Below are positions 49,991-61,627 of a stretch of 64,000 nt of DNA, one piece after another. The stretch comes from Acanthochlamys bracteata. Its lineage: Eukaryota > Streptophyta > Magnoliopsida > Pandanales > Velloziaceae. The translations under genes and the position numbers were made by a program. Position 1 is the first letter of the stretch; each line of letters opens with the position of its first letter. The stretch lies in the NCBI GenBank assembly GCA_019914995.1, contig CM034138.1, forward strand, positions 4,650,001 to 4,714,000, written 5' to 3'. The notes under the pieces were generated by a model. That model searched no databases and was not told where the DNA came from. It worked only from the letters and a program-made list of their open reading frames with translations.

Positions 49991-50715
49991 GATCTACTTC
50001 TTCTCCTCCACTTCATTCCCCCAATCATGTCTGTAACTCCGCCATTGCGAGAACCAACAACAACAACAAGACAATCTTAAACAAAGCTTGCTGAAATTAG
50101 AATATCGTGGCAAAAGGTAAGAACAAAAAGGTTTTGATTGAGAAATTAAGAAACTAGAAGTTACTTGTTTGGATTGATTGCTCAAGTTTGAATCTGTTAC
50201 ATGGCACTCGATTCTTCTTCTTCTTCAATTCAATTTCAAACTGGTCCACCAAGAAAAGTATGACCGCCATTACATATAGCTTAACTGCGAGGAAAATTCT
50301 TACACGAACAAAAACCAAGGAATTCCAACCAAAACAATTCTCTGAAGAAACAAGAACAACAACAAAAACGAACGAAAAAATTAGACGTAATCGAAAAGAA
50401 TCGAAGAAGAACTCAAAAAAGAACGAAATCAAGATGAAATCGAAGAAATTAAACAAAAGCTTCAAATGAAAACGAGAAAATCAGACTAAATTGAAGAAAT
50501 CACAAGAAATCGAAAAATAGTGTTCAAATACAAGAACGTAGCGTTAGAAAAGAAAGTTGGAACTTACTTGGATCGACGGCTCTCGCCGGCGCAGCGCAGC
50601 AAGGCAGCGAGGTGAGCAGGTGCGGCCGAGCGGTGGCTGATCGACGAAACGAATAAGAAAAAGGAAACCACTTAGTAATAAAACAAAACCATAAGGATAA
50701 GTTAGTAACTTTCAT
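49991..50715 (-). CDS. Weak candidate for a small spliced gene, unknown function
   Basis: On the minus strand a GC-rich leader-like exon (50715-50567, from an ATG at 50715) ends in a good donor (CAA|GTAAGT). A strong pyrimidine-rich acceptor (TTGTTTCTTCAG) at about 50344 joins it in frame to a second exon with a hydrophobic segment (RIFLAVKLYVMAVILFLV) and a basic stretch, ending near 50167 at a possible donor. A third exon would start near 50085; the joined frame then stops after a few codons, while another frame of that exon ends in QWRSYRHDWGNEVEEKK. The ends conflict, so the protein cannot be fixed. It could be a small membrane protein or a non-coding transcript. Confidence 0.22.
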
Positions 50716-50968
50716 AAATGCAATAGAAAATCAAATTTTCTTACTCCTTGTTACATCCCATCCCAAACGAAGATTAATGGAGAGTAAAATTCTTTCTATT
50801 AATTTTATAAATTGATTGCCACACAAGAGCAATCGAGAATAATTAGTTCACTTACTCCCCAATGCTTCCTATTACTCTCAATCCAAACAAATTGTAAGGA
50901 GATCGAATTCACCACAAGCTACCAAAAAATAGTGAGAGGAGTTGATCGGTAAGAACAAAATACATTAA

Positions 50969-51739
50969 CGGTCTGTTTGGATAATGAATAACGGTAGAAG
51001 TGAATGACAAGGTGAAGCATTTTTCTACTGTTACCAATGTCTAGCGTATTAGGAAAGAGGAGCAGCTTTCTATTTTTCCCTATAAATCATAGTTAAATGC
51101 GTATTTGCTGATTCAGTGGGGTATGCATACTTACAAATGGAAAAGCAAATTTACTTTCTTTTCTATCATTTTTTTGTTTAATTTCTTTCATTTCTTTAAT
51201 ATTATTTCTAATTTAATAATATATGAGTTTTTATAAAATTTAATATATTTTTTCTTTTAGTTTACAAGAGAGGTTCTACCAAAAGTTTTTTAAAATTATC
51301 GAGTATTACTTTTTATAATAATTATAATTTTTATATCACTTTAATTTTAATTTATTTTAATTGGTAGAGAAAATAATAAAATTATATATTCACAATGTTT
51401 ATATTTAAAAACAGATTTAATTTTGTTAAGTTATATCTAACATTAATTTAAAATAGAATATAAAAATTAATTTAGTTATATTAATAATTCTCATCTATAG
51501 TTATATCAAAAGTTAGTTTAATCTAAAGTTAGATTTATGAAAAGAAATTTATATTTTCTCTAAAAATCTCTTTTCATTATTCGCTCGTTTAACCTTATAT
51601 CCAAGCACAATTAATGCATAACCCTTGATGTATATCAAACACAATAAGATAAATGATTACCCTTCCCTATTCATTCTTTTAATTATTTTTGTTATGTTTA
51701 TCCTATTCTTACTTATTACCTATTCATCCAAAAAGACGC
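50969..51739. mobile_element. MITE, PIF/Harbinger-like
   Basis: 771 bp, ends CGGTCTGTTTGGAT and the inverse of GCGTCTTTTTGGAT (11 of 14 matching), with TAA on both sides (50966-50968, 51740-51742). AT-rich interior without coding capacity. Confidence 0.65.
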
Positions 51740-51786
51740 TAAGAGTTTTGCTATCAGGTTCATCTCCCTGTATATATGCTAATTAA

Positions 51787-52008
51787 TTCTATATCTCTAT
51801 ATTTTCACAATTTACATATCGCTCTAGGCTAATTTCCTTTAGATCTTCGATTTGGACATCTTTGTGCTAAATGTTTTTCATCACCGATACAAAAATTCTA
51901 TATCTCGATATTTTCACAATTTACATATCATTCTAGGCTCATTTCCTTTTGATTTTCTATTTGGACATGTATGTACTAAATGTTTTTCATCAACGCATAC
52001 AAAAATCT
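51787..52008. repeat. 109-bp tandem duplication
   Basis: Units start at 51787 and 51896 and share TTTTCACAATTTACATATC, TCTAGGCT and CTAAATGTTTTTCATCA. A few substitutions separate them. Confidence 0.85.
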
Positions 52009-52174
52009 ACATTTGTAGTGTTAATATTTATTGTATTTTGTAAACTGTTACTTTTATTAAATCTTGACCTTTTTTATATATGTTCGACTTTATCTAAATC
52101 TATATTTCTTTCTATATCCTAATTGTTTGTCCAATTTCCTATATTGTTGTCGTTGTTTCTTTTCCGATGATATT

Positions 52175-52680
52175 CATATTGTTGTGTCTGAAACTACAAA
52201 CACTTTTGAGGATAATAAAGATTAAACTAATAAGTATACTCTATACATTTTAATAAATTTGATCTAATTGATTTAGTAATACAAAACGGAAATTAATCAG
52301 CTAGCAAGTATCATTCGCTCTGTTTAATTTTGATAATGAAAATAACTGCTTAACCATCTCATTGCTTGACCATTCATCCAAAACAGCTGAAGAAATAGAA
52401 CAACTAAGAAACTAGTTACCTAATCATTGTTGTTTGGTTCAACAAAGGATTCTCAAAAGAAAGCAAACCAAAAAACAGTGGGCAAATCAGTCAGCTGATT
52501 ATGTCCTAGTTAGTTCAACCGTGCATCTACATATAACTGAAGAACACAGCCAGTTACAAGCTTACTGGTTATCAGACAGAGTGGAACCGGAGGAAAATTA
52601 TCATGTTATAACAGTGCAGATATCAAGGCTGGTTCCAATAGTCATAGAGGTCGATCTTCACATCATATCTAGAAGAACAT
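52175..52680 (+). mobile_element. LTR-like remnant, Sirevirus type
   Basis: Starts near TGTCTGAAACTAC, followed by CTTTTGAGGATAATAAAG, then AAATTTGATCTAATTGATTTAG and TCAGCTAGC. Comparable words occur in the remnants at 6991 and 3890. Ends are not fixed. Confidence 0.35.
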
Positions 52681-52735
52681 ACACATTACACATTTGAATA
52701 AGATTAAGATTGTTTAGCTCAAACAACAAAGCTAG

Positions 52736-53119
52736 AAATCGATTAAAAGAGAAAAAAATCAGTCGCATACATACAACCTAACAAAACTAGATTGCATTTT
52801 TGAAGGTAATTTCCACAAGTTCTCTAATTGGCATTAAATTTGAGAAACATATAGACAAATATGTCTGCTTCCAAACTAGCATAAAGGAACCAACATGCAT
52901 CAATAAATCTACAAAATTAAAGTGGTGATGAAAAGTCAGTGCATTTCACAGAAAAATCAGTTTAGGTTAAGCAACTCTTAGATGACGTCTCTACATGTTA
53001 CACTCATTCATTTGCCAAAAGAATTTTGAGAACATAGAGAAACATGTTTGCTTCCGAACTAGCATAAAGGATCTAACATGCATAATAAATCAAGCCTACA
53101 AAATTAAAGTGGTGATGAA
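52736..53119. repeat. Tandem repeat, about 187-bp unit (left part)
   Basis: The word AAAGTGGTGATGAA occurs at about 52919 and 53106, 187 bases apart. Between them lies one full unit with CATTTCACAGAAAAATCAG and ACACTCATTCATTTGCC; a more diverged unit precedes it. The next unit continues at 59456 behind Copia 3. Confidence 0.75.
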
Positions 53120-53523
53120 TGTCGGATATGGCCCATGTGTAAATATTTGATTTAATATATTATGGTAATATCTTATTGGTTAAGGAGTTATTACCTCTTA
53201 TGATGGAAAGTTATATGGCAACTGCTCACTATGAAAGTTGTAGTTTATAAATACATTCTTAAAGATATGCTTGGTCCTCTCTGTATCTTATTCTACATCT
53301 AAAGTTTTGTTGTCTAGTCCGTAGCTAAAGTATTATTTTAGAATTAAGTAAAGACCAAGAAGGAGTAAAGCTTTCTAAAAACGAACAATTGCTTGAAGAT
53401 AAGCGTTATGGATAAGGTATGTTTCTTTTGTTTAAGTTTTGTAAAAATTATTAGATTTGTAACTTTTCAAATTATGATCTATGTGAAGTTTGATATTACA
53501 TAGAATTACGAAATTATCTAACA
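53120..53523 (+). repeat. 5' LTR of Copia 3
   Basis: 404 bp, TGTCGGATATGG to ATCTAACA; aligns with 59050-59455. Confidence 0.92.
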
Positions 53524-54309
53524 GCTACGGTTTTAGAAACCGATGACTTTTTATTAAAGATTCTTTTTCACTCGAATTTGTGAAAATCTTAAAATTATTA
53601 TTTTGAGAGTTTATGTTTTCCGCTGCTATTGGTATTCGTAAATATTTTCTACATACTTTATCAAGTATGTGTAAATTTAGCTAATTAAATTGTTGGTATC
53701 ATGAATTGCATGCTATCTATGATGATTTAGGTGACTAATATAGTTTGTGAAGTTGTTAAAATATGTTGCCTAGAAAAATGTTATATCATATATATATTTT
53801 ATGCATTAATCAATTTCTTGTAACTATTAAATTTGTATAATTTAAATTTGTATTATGATGGTTTGTTAGTCACCAAAGAGGCCAAATAGTAAGTTTTGCA
53901 AATTTCAAATTATAGAATTTGTATGTCAATTTGAATTCGTATTATGATTGTTTGTTAGTCATCAAAGTGCCACATCTTAAGCTCTCGTGGATTTCAAATT
54001 AAATATATATTCTAAATATTCAATTATCCATAAATATGTGATATTGATATCTGTCATGTGAAATACTTTATTTTATTATAGATAATTGAAGTTTATAAAT
54101 ATAAGACATTTAGAACCACCAAAAGATTGATTGGTAGTTCTTATAGTTAGTTCATAAACATGACGTGATAATTTATACATTTTATTATATTTATTTTGTA
54201 TATCCAAATATAGCAACATATCTAATTTGAATATATTTAATTATTAAATTAAGTTAAAATTTTATTTTAACATCATTATTGTTTATGTTGCATGACGTTG
54301 TTTCACCCA

Positions 54310-55275
54310 AATGAGAACTTCGATATACGTTGGTTTCCTAAATGAATTATTTGAATCTGTATTATGTATTTGAAAAAACTTTTAAACTCAAAAACATTAA
54401 TTTACGAACATTAAGTTTTTGCAACATCTATTCCTATTTTTTTGATTTGCATTCTACGTCAGTATGTCTGTTCAACGGACTTAATTTCTCTGATTTATAT
54501 GAACAAGTTCAGTTTCACTTACGTGTACTAGGTTTTGATTTAACACTCTTAATTGAGAAGCTTGTTGCTCTTATTGATGACAACATTGATGAAAAAAGAT
54601 CTTTTCATAGTGTTTGAGGAAGATCAAACCGATTAAACTTAATGTTTATTTGAATGATTGTTTCAAAGAAAGTTAAGTCAACTCATCCTAACACCGAAAG
54701 TGCTAAAAAATTTATAAAGTTTGTGGAAGAGTGTTCCCTAAACAGTTGCTAGGTCACTTGTTGCGACACTTATTAGTACATTGACCACCATGAAAGGTCA
54801 CTTGTTCGTACCCTTATTAGTATATTAACCACTATGAAATTTGATAGCTCTCGTACTATGCATAAGCTTGTTATTGAAATGTCAAACATTACAACAAGAT
54901 TAAAGTCCTTGAAAATGAATGTGGATGAGAATTTTCTTATACAGTTTATTATTAATTCTTTATCACATGAATATGGTCAATTCCAAATTAACTATAATAC
55001 TATGAAGGACAAACATAATGTGAATGAATAACACAGTATTGTTGTGCAAGCGGAGACGAGACTTAAAAAGTTGGAAACTCATTCCGTTCATTTCATTAAA
55101 TATCAAGAAGCTAGAAAAAAAAGTCGGAAGAAAGAATGAAAAGGAAGTGCAAAGATTATTTAAGACAAAAGGGTATTTTGCTTCATTCGATAAGAATGAA
55201 CGTCAACATGACAAGAGTTGTTCTGTAAGAAACCTGGACACTATGAGAGAGATTGTCTGAAGCGTAACGCTTGGT
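54310..55275 (+). pseudogene. gag of Copia 3, broken
   Basis: The first part has VCLFNGLNFSDLYEQVQF (54465-54520), the gag start of this Copia type. After a broken stretch the UBN2-like part reads MSNITTRLKSLKMNVDEN and SLSHEYGQFQINYNTMK (54880-55000). The zinc knuckle reads FCKKPGHYERDCLKR (from about 55221), but its first cysteine is lost. Frames change at least three times. Confidence 0.82.
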
Positions 55276-55329
55276 TCGAAAGAAAAGGTAAGCATTATAC
55301 TTGTCTATATTTCGAATCAAATTTAGCTG

Positions 55330-58300
55330 AAATTTCTTATAATACTTGGTGGATTGATTCCGGTTGTACCGTTCACGTTTCAAATACGATGCAGGATTCA
55401 TTTTGACCAGAATCACAAATCCAAATAAGAAATTTATTTTTATGAGGAATCGAGTCAAAGTTCCTGTTGAAACAATATGAACTTATCGTTTAATTTTAGA
55501 CATTGGATATCAATTGGATTTGTTTGAAACACTTAATGTACCTTCTATTTCTCGCAATTTAATTTCTTTGTCAAATAAACTTGACATTAATGGATACTTC
55601 TTTAATTTGAAAATGAATAGTTTATTTTTTTTAAACAAACTATATTATTGGTTCTGGTGCCTTATGTGATGGGTTGTACAAGTTAAAACTTGATAACTCT
55701 TTTGTTGAAACACTTTTAACCTTGCATTATAATGTTGGAACTAAACGATATTTAGTGAGTTGGTAAAGAATGAAATCAAGATTTATGTGATGGCATAAAC
55801 TTTTGGGTGATATTTTCAAATCAAGATTAAAAGGATTAATAAAGAATGAAGTCCTTCCAAATTTAGATTTTATCGATCTTGATATATGTATGGATCGGAT
55901 TGTATTAAAGAAAAATAAACCTACCATAACAAAAAAGAGCCACAAGAAGCACATAGCTTTTTGAGATTATACATACTGACTTTTGTGGAACTTTTGGCAG
56001 TTAGATAGAAAGGTGAAACTTATCAGATCTGACAGAGATGGTGAATAATATGAAAAGTATGATGAAATGAGACAATATTCAGATCTATTTGCTAAATTTT
56101 TTAAAAGACATGACATGTGCTCAATACACAATTCCAACCACACTACAATAAAATGGTGTAGCAGAAAGGCGTAATCATACTCTAATGAATATGGTTAAAA
56201 ATATGTTAACTAACTCATCTTTATCCAAATCGTTGTACATGCATATTTTAAAAACTGACATGTATTTATTAAATAGGGTTCCTATTAAGACAGTTTCAAA
56301 AACTCTTTTGAATTGAGCACAAGTAGGAAACATAGGTTAAGGCATCTGCATATTAGGAAATTTCCGACAGAAGTATGAATTTATAATCCATATAAAAAAA
56401 TGGATGCAAGAACAATCAATTGATTTTTCATTGGTTATCCAGAAAAATAAAAAGGTATAGATTTTATTGTCCCAACCATAGCAAAAGAATTGTTGAAATT
56501 AGAAATGCTAGATTAATTAAAAATGGTGAAGTTAGTGGGAGTGAAGAGCCACTTAAAGTAAAAATTAAAAAAGTTAGGGAATATGTTTCCTTACCTCAAA
56601 CTTCTTATGAAGTTGTTATTTCTATAGTTGTAGAACAATTTTAAAAGCATATAAGAATAACAAATAAATGAAACTCATCAGAATGATATCAATGTGGATG
56701 AACCTATTTTAAATGAGTCCAAAAAAATAGCATTAAGATCTCAAATACAAAGATAACCTGTTATTTCGAACGATTATGTAGTGTAATAAGAGTACGATTT
56801 TGATTTGGGTATTGATGATGATCTAGTTTTATGTTCACAGGCCATTAAAGGTGATAATTGTTATGAATGGATATATGTCATGTCTGATGAGCTGAAATCT
56901 AAGCAGCATAATGAAGTATAGGAACTTATTGAATTGTCAAAAGGATATAAGTGCATTAGATACAAGTGGATTTTTAAGACCAAACGTTACTCAAATGACA
57001 ATATCGAATGATATAAAGCTAGACTTGTTGCTAAATGTTTTACTCAAAAGAATGATATTGATTATAATGAAACCTTTTCTCAAGTTTCAAGAAGGGACTC
57101 ATTAAAAATTATTATGGCTTTCGTAGCTCATTATGATTTAGAGCTACATTAAATGGATGTAAAAACTATTTTTTTAAATAGGAATTTAGATGAAGAGCTA
57201 CATATGTGCCAACCTGAAAGCTTTTTGGTTTAAGAACAAAAAAAAGATTGGTATGTAAACTTAACAAATCAATATACGAATTTAAGCAAGCTTCCCGACA
57301 ATGGTATCTTATGTTATGATACTATCACCTCTTTTGGATTTAAAAAAATATTTCTAATCGGTGTACATATTTAAAGATCAGTGAGAGCAAATTTATATAT
57401 CTAATCCTATATGTTGATGATATCTTGCTTGCTACAAATAATTTTGGTTTATTATATGAGACTAAGAAATTTCTTCTTAAAAACTTTGAAACGAAAGATA
57501 TGGTAGAGACAATTTTTGTAATTGGTATTGAAATTTATCGAGATCGATAATAAGAATTGTTAGGGTTGTCTCAGAAAGCATATATCAATAAAGTTGTAAA
57601 GAGATTTGGAATAAAAAATTGCTCGGCATGTTTTGTTCTTTAGAAGGTGAAAAATTCAGCCATGCTCAAACAAATAAAAGTAATTTCTTATGCATCTTTT
57701 GTTGGGAGCTTGATGCATGCTTAGATTTGTACTAGACCCTACATCAGTTTTGCTATCGAAATACTAGGTTTGAAGGAAATTCAGGACATGATCACTGGAA
57801 AGCTGCAAAGAAAGTATTAAGATATTTATAAGAAATGAAAGGTCATATGCTCATTTACAGAAGACCTGATAACTTGGAGGTTGTTGAATTTTCGAATTCA
57901 AACTTTGCAGAATGTGTTGATAGTAGAAAATTCATGTTCGGATATGTGTTCCTTTTGTCTGGAGGAGCAATTGTTGGGCCTCCAAGTTAGGCTAGGCTTG
58001 GGTTAGTAGCGTGTAGGGTTTGATGAGCCCGAGTGAAAGACGGACTAGTTTGGTGGGCTAGGGCCGGATTAGTAGCGGAGGGGCCTAGGCTGGTGCCCAA
58101 GTGAAAAACAGGCTAGCTAACTTGGAGGTGGGCCAGCAACTCGCCTTGGGTTGGACCAAGTGGACCCTGGTTTGGTGGGCTTAACAGCACACGCCCCTTA
58201 ATAGTCCCACATTGGCTGGGTGCTGGAATGGCTATGTGCTTATAAGTAGAGGATGCTAACCCCTAAGAGGTTGGCTAATCCTTTTAGTGTGGAGACCCGA

Positions 58301-58690
58301 TCCTACAGCAATATTATGGAAAAGTGCGAAACAGTTCATTGCTACTTTCATTATGTAAGCTAAATTTGTGGCATGCTTTGAAGCCACAATTCAAGTTAAT
58401 TGGTTGCACATTTATTTTTGGGCTTGGCGTTGTCGACATTTTTGTCAAGCCATTCAAAATTTATTGTAATAATTATACAGCAGTCTTCTTTTCTAAGAAC
58501 GACAAATAATCTAATGGCGCTAAAATATAGAATTAAAATATCTTGCTGTTAAAAAAGAAGTTCCGAAACGAGTGTCAATTGAGCATGTTAGCACCAATCT
58601 GATGATTGTGGATCAATTAGCTAAAGGGTTGCCTCCAAAAGTATTTACTGAGCATGTCGACAAATTGGGCATCATTGAAAAATTTTAATG
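55330..58690 (+). pseudogene. pol of Copia 3, broken and interrupted
   Basis: The protease reads WWIDSGCTVHVSNT at 55348, with the Asp-Ser-Gly kept. The integrase is worn (LPNLDFIDLDI near 55856 and later LMNMVKNML). The reverse transcriptase has IRYKWIFKTK (56955), YKARLVAKCF (57013), MDVKTIFLN (57154) and a YVDDILLATN box (57413), so the catalytic pair of Asp remains. The RNase H is cut at 57971 by a solo LTR and resumes at 58313. The last part reads IYCNNYTAVFFSKNDK (58460) and LMIVDQLAKGLPPKVF (58599). Stops are present throughout. Confidence 0.88.
57972..58307 (+). mobile_element. Solo LTR or TRIM nested in Copia 3
   Basis: 336 bp, TGTTGGGCCTCC to GATCCTACA, with perfect GCAAT duplications (57967-57971 and 58308-58312). 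Much richer in G than its surroundings. It holds a plausible promoter (TCCCACATTGG, then CTTATAAGTAG near 58239). It repeats the word TTAGTAGCG internally. Removing it and one GCAAT rejoins the RNase H frame. A diverged minus-strand relative lies at 28681-28985. Confidence 0.9.
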
Positions 58691-59036
58691 TTTACATATT
58701 TGACACTCGAGCTCGTTTATGTATTGCTTCCATTGTATGTATTCTATTTCTTTTGTTGGTATATACATGAGTGATATAAAAGAACACTCACAGAATGTCT
58801 TTTATAAAGACATTACCTGGACCATTATGCTAATTCTTATTTATAGGGTAAATTAAGTTTAAACTTGATTTTGTAGTACATGGAAGGGAATATGTCGAGT
58901 TAATGATATAGAACCACGATGTCTCATGTTAATCACTACTTAATAATAATATTATGGTGCAACCAATGAACGAAAGGATTTATTTATTGCATATTAAATT
59001 TTATTAAAACATAAAGTTGAAATTATAACACATATG

Positions 59037-59049
59037 CCAAGTGGGATAA
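59037..59049 (+). other. Probable polypurine tract of Copia 3
   Basis: CAAGTGGGATAA lies directly before the TG of the 3' LTR. It is short and imperfect but correctly placed. Confidence 0.5.
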
Positions 59050-59455
59050 TGTTGAATGTAGCTAGGTGTAAATATTTGGTTTAATATATTATTATAATAT
59101 CATATCGGTTATAGAGTTACTAAAACTAATCATTATGGTGAAAAGTTACAATAACTCTCCACGAGAAGTTATGTTAACTACCCACTATAATGGTTGTTGG
59201 ATATAAATATATTCCTAAAGGAATGCTTGGTTCTCTCTATCTTAATCTACATCTAAAGGTTGGTTGTTTATTTCATCACCTAAAGCAAATTGATTTAAAA
59301 TTAAGTAAAGGGAGAAATCAAGCTTTCTAAAGCGTTATGTATCAATGCATGTTTCTGTTGTTTAAGTTTTGTAAAAAATCATCAAGTTTCTGAAAAATTT
59401 GAATTATGATCTATGTGAATTTTCATATTATATAGAATTATGAAATTATCTAACA
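59050..59455 (+). repeat. 3' LTR of Copia 3
   Basis: 406 bp, TGTTGAATGTAG to ATCTAACA, followed by ATGAA. Confidence 0.92.
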
Positions 59456-59640
59456 ATGAAAAAATCCATGCATTTCATAGAAAAATCAGTTATGGTCAAG
59501 CAACTTTGAGATAGCGTCTCTACCTAATTACACTCATTCATTTGCCATAAAATTTTGAGAATATAGAGACCAACGTACTGTTTCAAATTAATACATAGGT
59601 CTGATATGCATCACAAAACAGAGATCAATAAGATGCATCC
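59456..59640. repeat. Tandem repeat, about 187-bp unit (right part)
   Basis: Contains GCATTTCATAGAAAAATCAG, CGTCTCTACCTAATTACAC and TCATTCATTTGCC, matching the unit left of Copia 3. Together with 52736-53119 it shows that the retrotransposon landed inside the array. Confidence 0.75.
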
Positions 59641-59775
59641 AGATAAGGCTCTCATACATTTCAACTTAAACAGCTTTGTTCAAAATTGATGTTCTACAAG
59701 CTATATTACAGAAGTCACTTAACAACTAGTCTGCTAGCTTTACTATAATAAATTCGTAGAACATAAATTGTAAGA

Positions 59776-59976
59776 TTGAGCTTGAATGAGACAGAAGAAA
59801 AATCAATGTTGGAGCCGTTATACCCTAATGACGACTTGAAGAAATTTGTTTTGGACTGGCAGACACTAGCAAAAGCTGGAAAACTTGAATTAAAGTTAGG
59901 ATCTTATAACTTGAAAGCATTAACTATGTTCATCAGAGCAAACATAGATGACAAGGGAAAAGCAAATCAAACTTGA
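59776..59976 (+). pseudogene. Possible SAP-like gene fragment
   Basis: A 66-codon frame contains FVLDWQTLAKAGKLELK followed by LKALTMFIRAN. The pattern DW-LAK-GKL then an LK-rich helix loosely recalls the C-terminal SAP region of plant Ku70-type proteins. No splice-joined neighbours were found, so it may be a captured piece or chance. Confidence 0.2.
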
Positions 59977-60412
59977 ACCATTAGAAAAAGGAAACCCCAA
60001 GATAGCAGAAGGAGAAGATTGATAAAGAAAATAGCACAAACAATAATGGAATTGCAAAGAAATTATCAGAATCTATTTCGAATATAAACATTGTCGATTG
60101 AGGTTAATGGTAGAATTCACCTCTCACCACCAAATCTCGAGATTTTAGGAGAATCAAATTTACGCCTTTGGAAAGAAATTCAAATAAGAAAAGCTTCTCA
60201 AAACTTTTTTCTGCTAATCTCATTTTGCACAATACAGAGCGAAACAGTAACTAAACCAGCTAGCTACTTTCTTTACTATTTTCTAACACTTAAGTAATAG
60301 ATTAGATAATGAGCTAAACACTCGTTAAACCAGCTAGTTATTCGTTTGTTGTTCCTCATGCATAATCTCAGGTTAGCTTTGATGTTAGTTTCTGTGTCAT
60401 TAATATACATGT
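59977..60412. other. Intergenic, nothing recognised
   Basis: A-rich sequence with short open frames but no domain. Confidence 0.4.
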
Positions 60413-60860
60413 TTTGCGGAGGTCACAAAAGGTCGAAAAGAGTCACATGAGGTTGAACGATTTAAATTACTAATTAATTTTAACAATGACTTCTAAAAGT
60501 ATTGTAATTCGACTGGTAAGGTGGTAATATTTTATTTAAGGCATGAGTTCAAATCCCAGTGAGATAACTTGTTTAAAGTTTTTTAAAAATTTATTATAGA
60601 TCACAATTAAGTAGGACTTGGATCTAATATGAATGCACTCAGCCCGATCGACACAGATCGCACTAGGTCGCATGGGTCGCGTCCGGTGTTGCCACCCAAG
60701 TACAAAGTGTGACCCACTGCAACTTGGTGTGACTCGAGTGTGATTGAATTAGGTCGTACTAGGTCGCAAATGATCAAACTGGATATAATCTTATTAGACT
60801 TGAGTGTGCTTGAAGTGCGACTATGTGTGACTCCTTTCGACATCGTGTGACCTCCACAAA
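60413..60860. mobile_element. Terminal-inverted-repeat element, about 448 bp
   Basis: The left end TTTGCGGAGGTCACA with GTCGAAAAGAGTCACA is matched in inverse order at the right end (TGTGACTCCTTTCGAC and TGTGACCTCCACAAA). The arms are about 35-38 bp. The right half repeats TAGGTCGCA and GTGTGACT words. No clear target duplication. Confidence 0.7.
60484..60600 (+). mobile_element. tRNA-like SINE fragment inside the TIR element
   Basis: GAGTTCAAATCCC (60545-60557) is a good polymerase III B box; GACTGGTAAGGTGG about 30 bases before it resembles the A-box part of plant SINEs. The segment ends in T- and A-rich sequence. No full tRNA cloverleaf could be drawn, so it is not called a tRNA gene. Confidence 0.4.
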
Positions 60861-61147
60861 CAGTTATATATAATGACTGTTTCACCCTTAAAGACGGTTC
60901 AACTATAGATATAGCTCACAGTAGAGGATGTACGCCTATCCCTCTATATAATATTTTAGAAACTTTGATAAATGTAGATTAAAATGATAGATGAAGGACA
61001 ACCTCAATACTCGTTGGACAAGCTCAATACTTGTTGGGACAAAAGATTAAGATATACGTCGTTAGCTATAAACGAAGAAATAGGGCTCCATTATCAATAA
61101 ATGTTGTAGCTTACACATTGTGCCATACGGGTGGGCATGCCCCTTTC

Positions 61148-61148
<1 letters not shown>
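60861..61148. other. Intergenic, nothing recognised
   Basis: No gene or delimited repeat. Confidence 0.5.

Positions 61149-61180
<32 letters not shown>
61149..61180. repeat. (AC)n(AT)n microsatellite
   Basis: AC units pass directly into AT units and abut the first foldback element. Confidence 0.9.
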
Positions 61181-61606
61181 GAAAAGGGATAGGGGCACTC
61201 TAATTCTTATGCACACTTCCAGCGCACTCTACGGTCGTTTGTGACCGTGGAGACCTTCAAATCTAATCTCTACCGTTGGATATGAAAAACTACGAGTCGT
61301 TAACATATTGACAAAATTTCATCTCAATCGGAATACAAATCGACCTCCATCCAACCACTTGATCAAGATGACTAAAAAAGGAGATATATTTTTTTTGTTA
61401 ACTTTTACTATTTGTATCATCATTATCAAGTGACTAGATGAAGGTCTATTCGTAGTTCGATCGAGATGAAATTTTGTCAATATGTTAACGACTCGTGGTT
61501 CTTCATGTCCAATGATAGAGATTGGATTTGAAGGTCTCCACGGCCACAAACGACCGTGGAGTGTGCTGGAATGTGCATAAGAGTTGGTGTGCCCCTATTC
61601 CTTCCC
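61181..61606. mobile_element. Long-arm foldback MITE 1 in a TA tract (Micron-like)
   Basis: The arms are each about 190 bp and nearly complementary: left GGGATAGGGGCAC, ACGGTCGTTTGTGACCGTGG and GTCGTTAACATATTGACAAA recur inverted on the right. TA repeats lie on both sides, as described for Micron elements of rice that insert in TA microsatellites. Assignment to that family is inferred. Confidence 0.85.
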
Positions 61607-61627
61607 TATATATATATATATATATAT

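Larger units (their letters stand above)
53120..59455 (+). mobile_element. Copia LTR retrotransposon 3, complete but heavily decayed
   Basis: Flanked by ATGAA (53115-53119 and 59456-59460). LTRs of 404 and 406 bp enclose a Copia-order gag-pol with many stops and a nested solo LTR of 336 bp. No standard tRNA-Met primer site was seen after the 5' LTR (GCTACGGTTTTAGAAACC follows). Confidence 0.92.

Noticed and set aside
53120..59455. Endogenous plant pararetrovirus
   Set aside because: LTRs with target duplications and integrase before reverse transcriptase show a Copia retrotransposon; no movement or coat protein pattern was seen anywhere in the window.
60545..60557. tRNA gene
   Set aside because: B box present, but no acceptor stem or anticodon arm could be folded around it.
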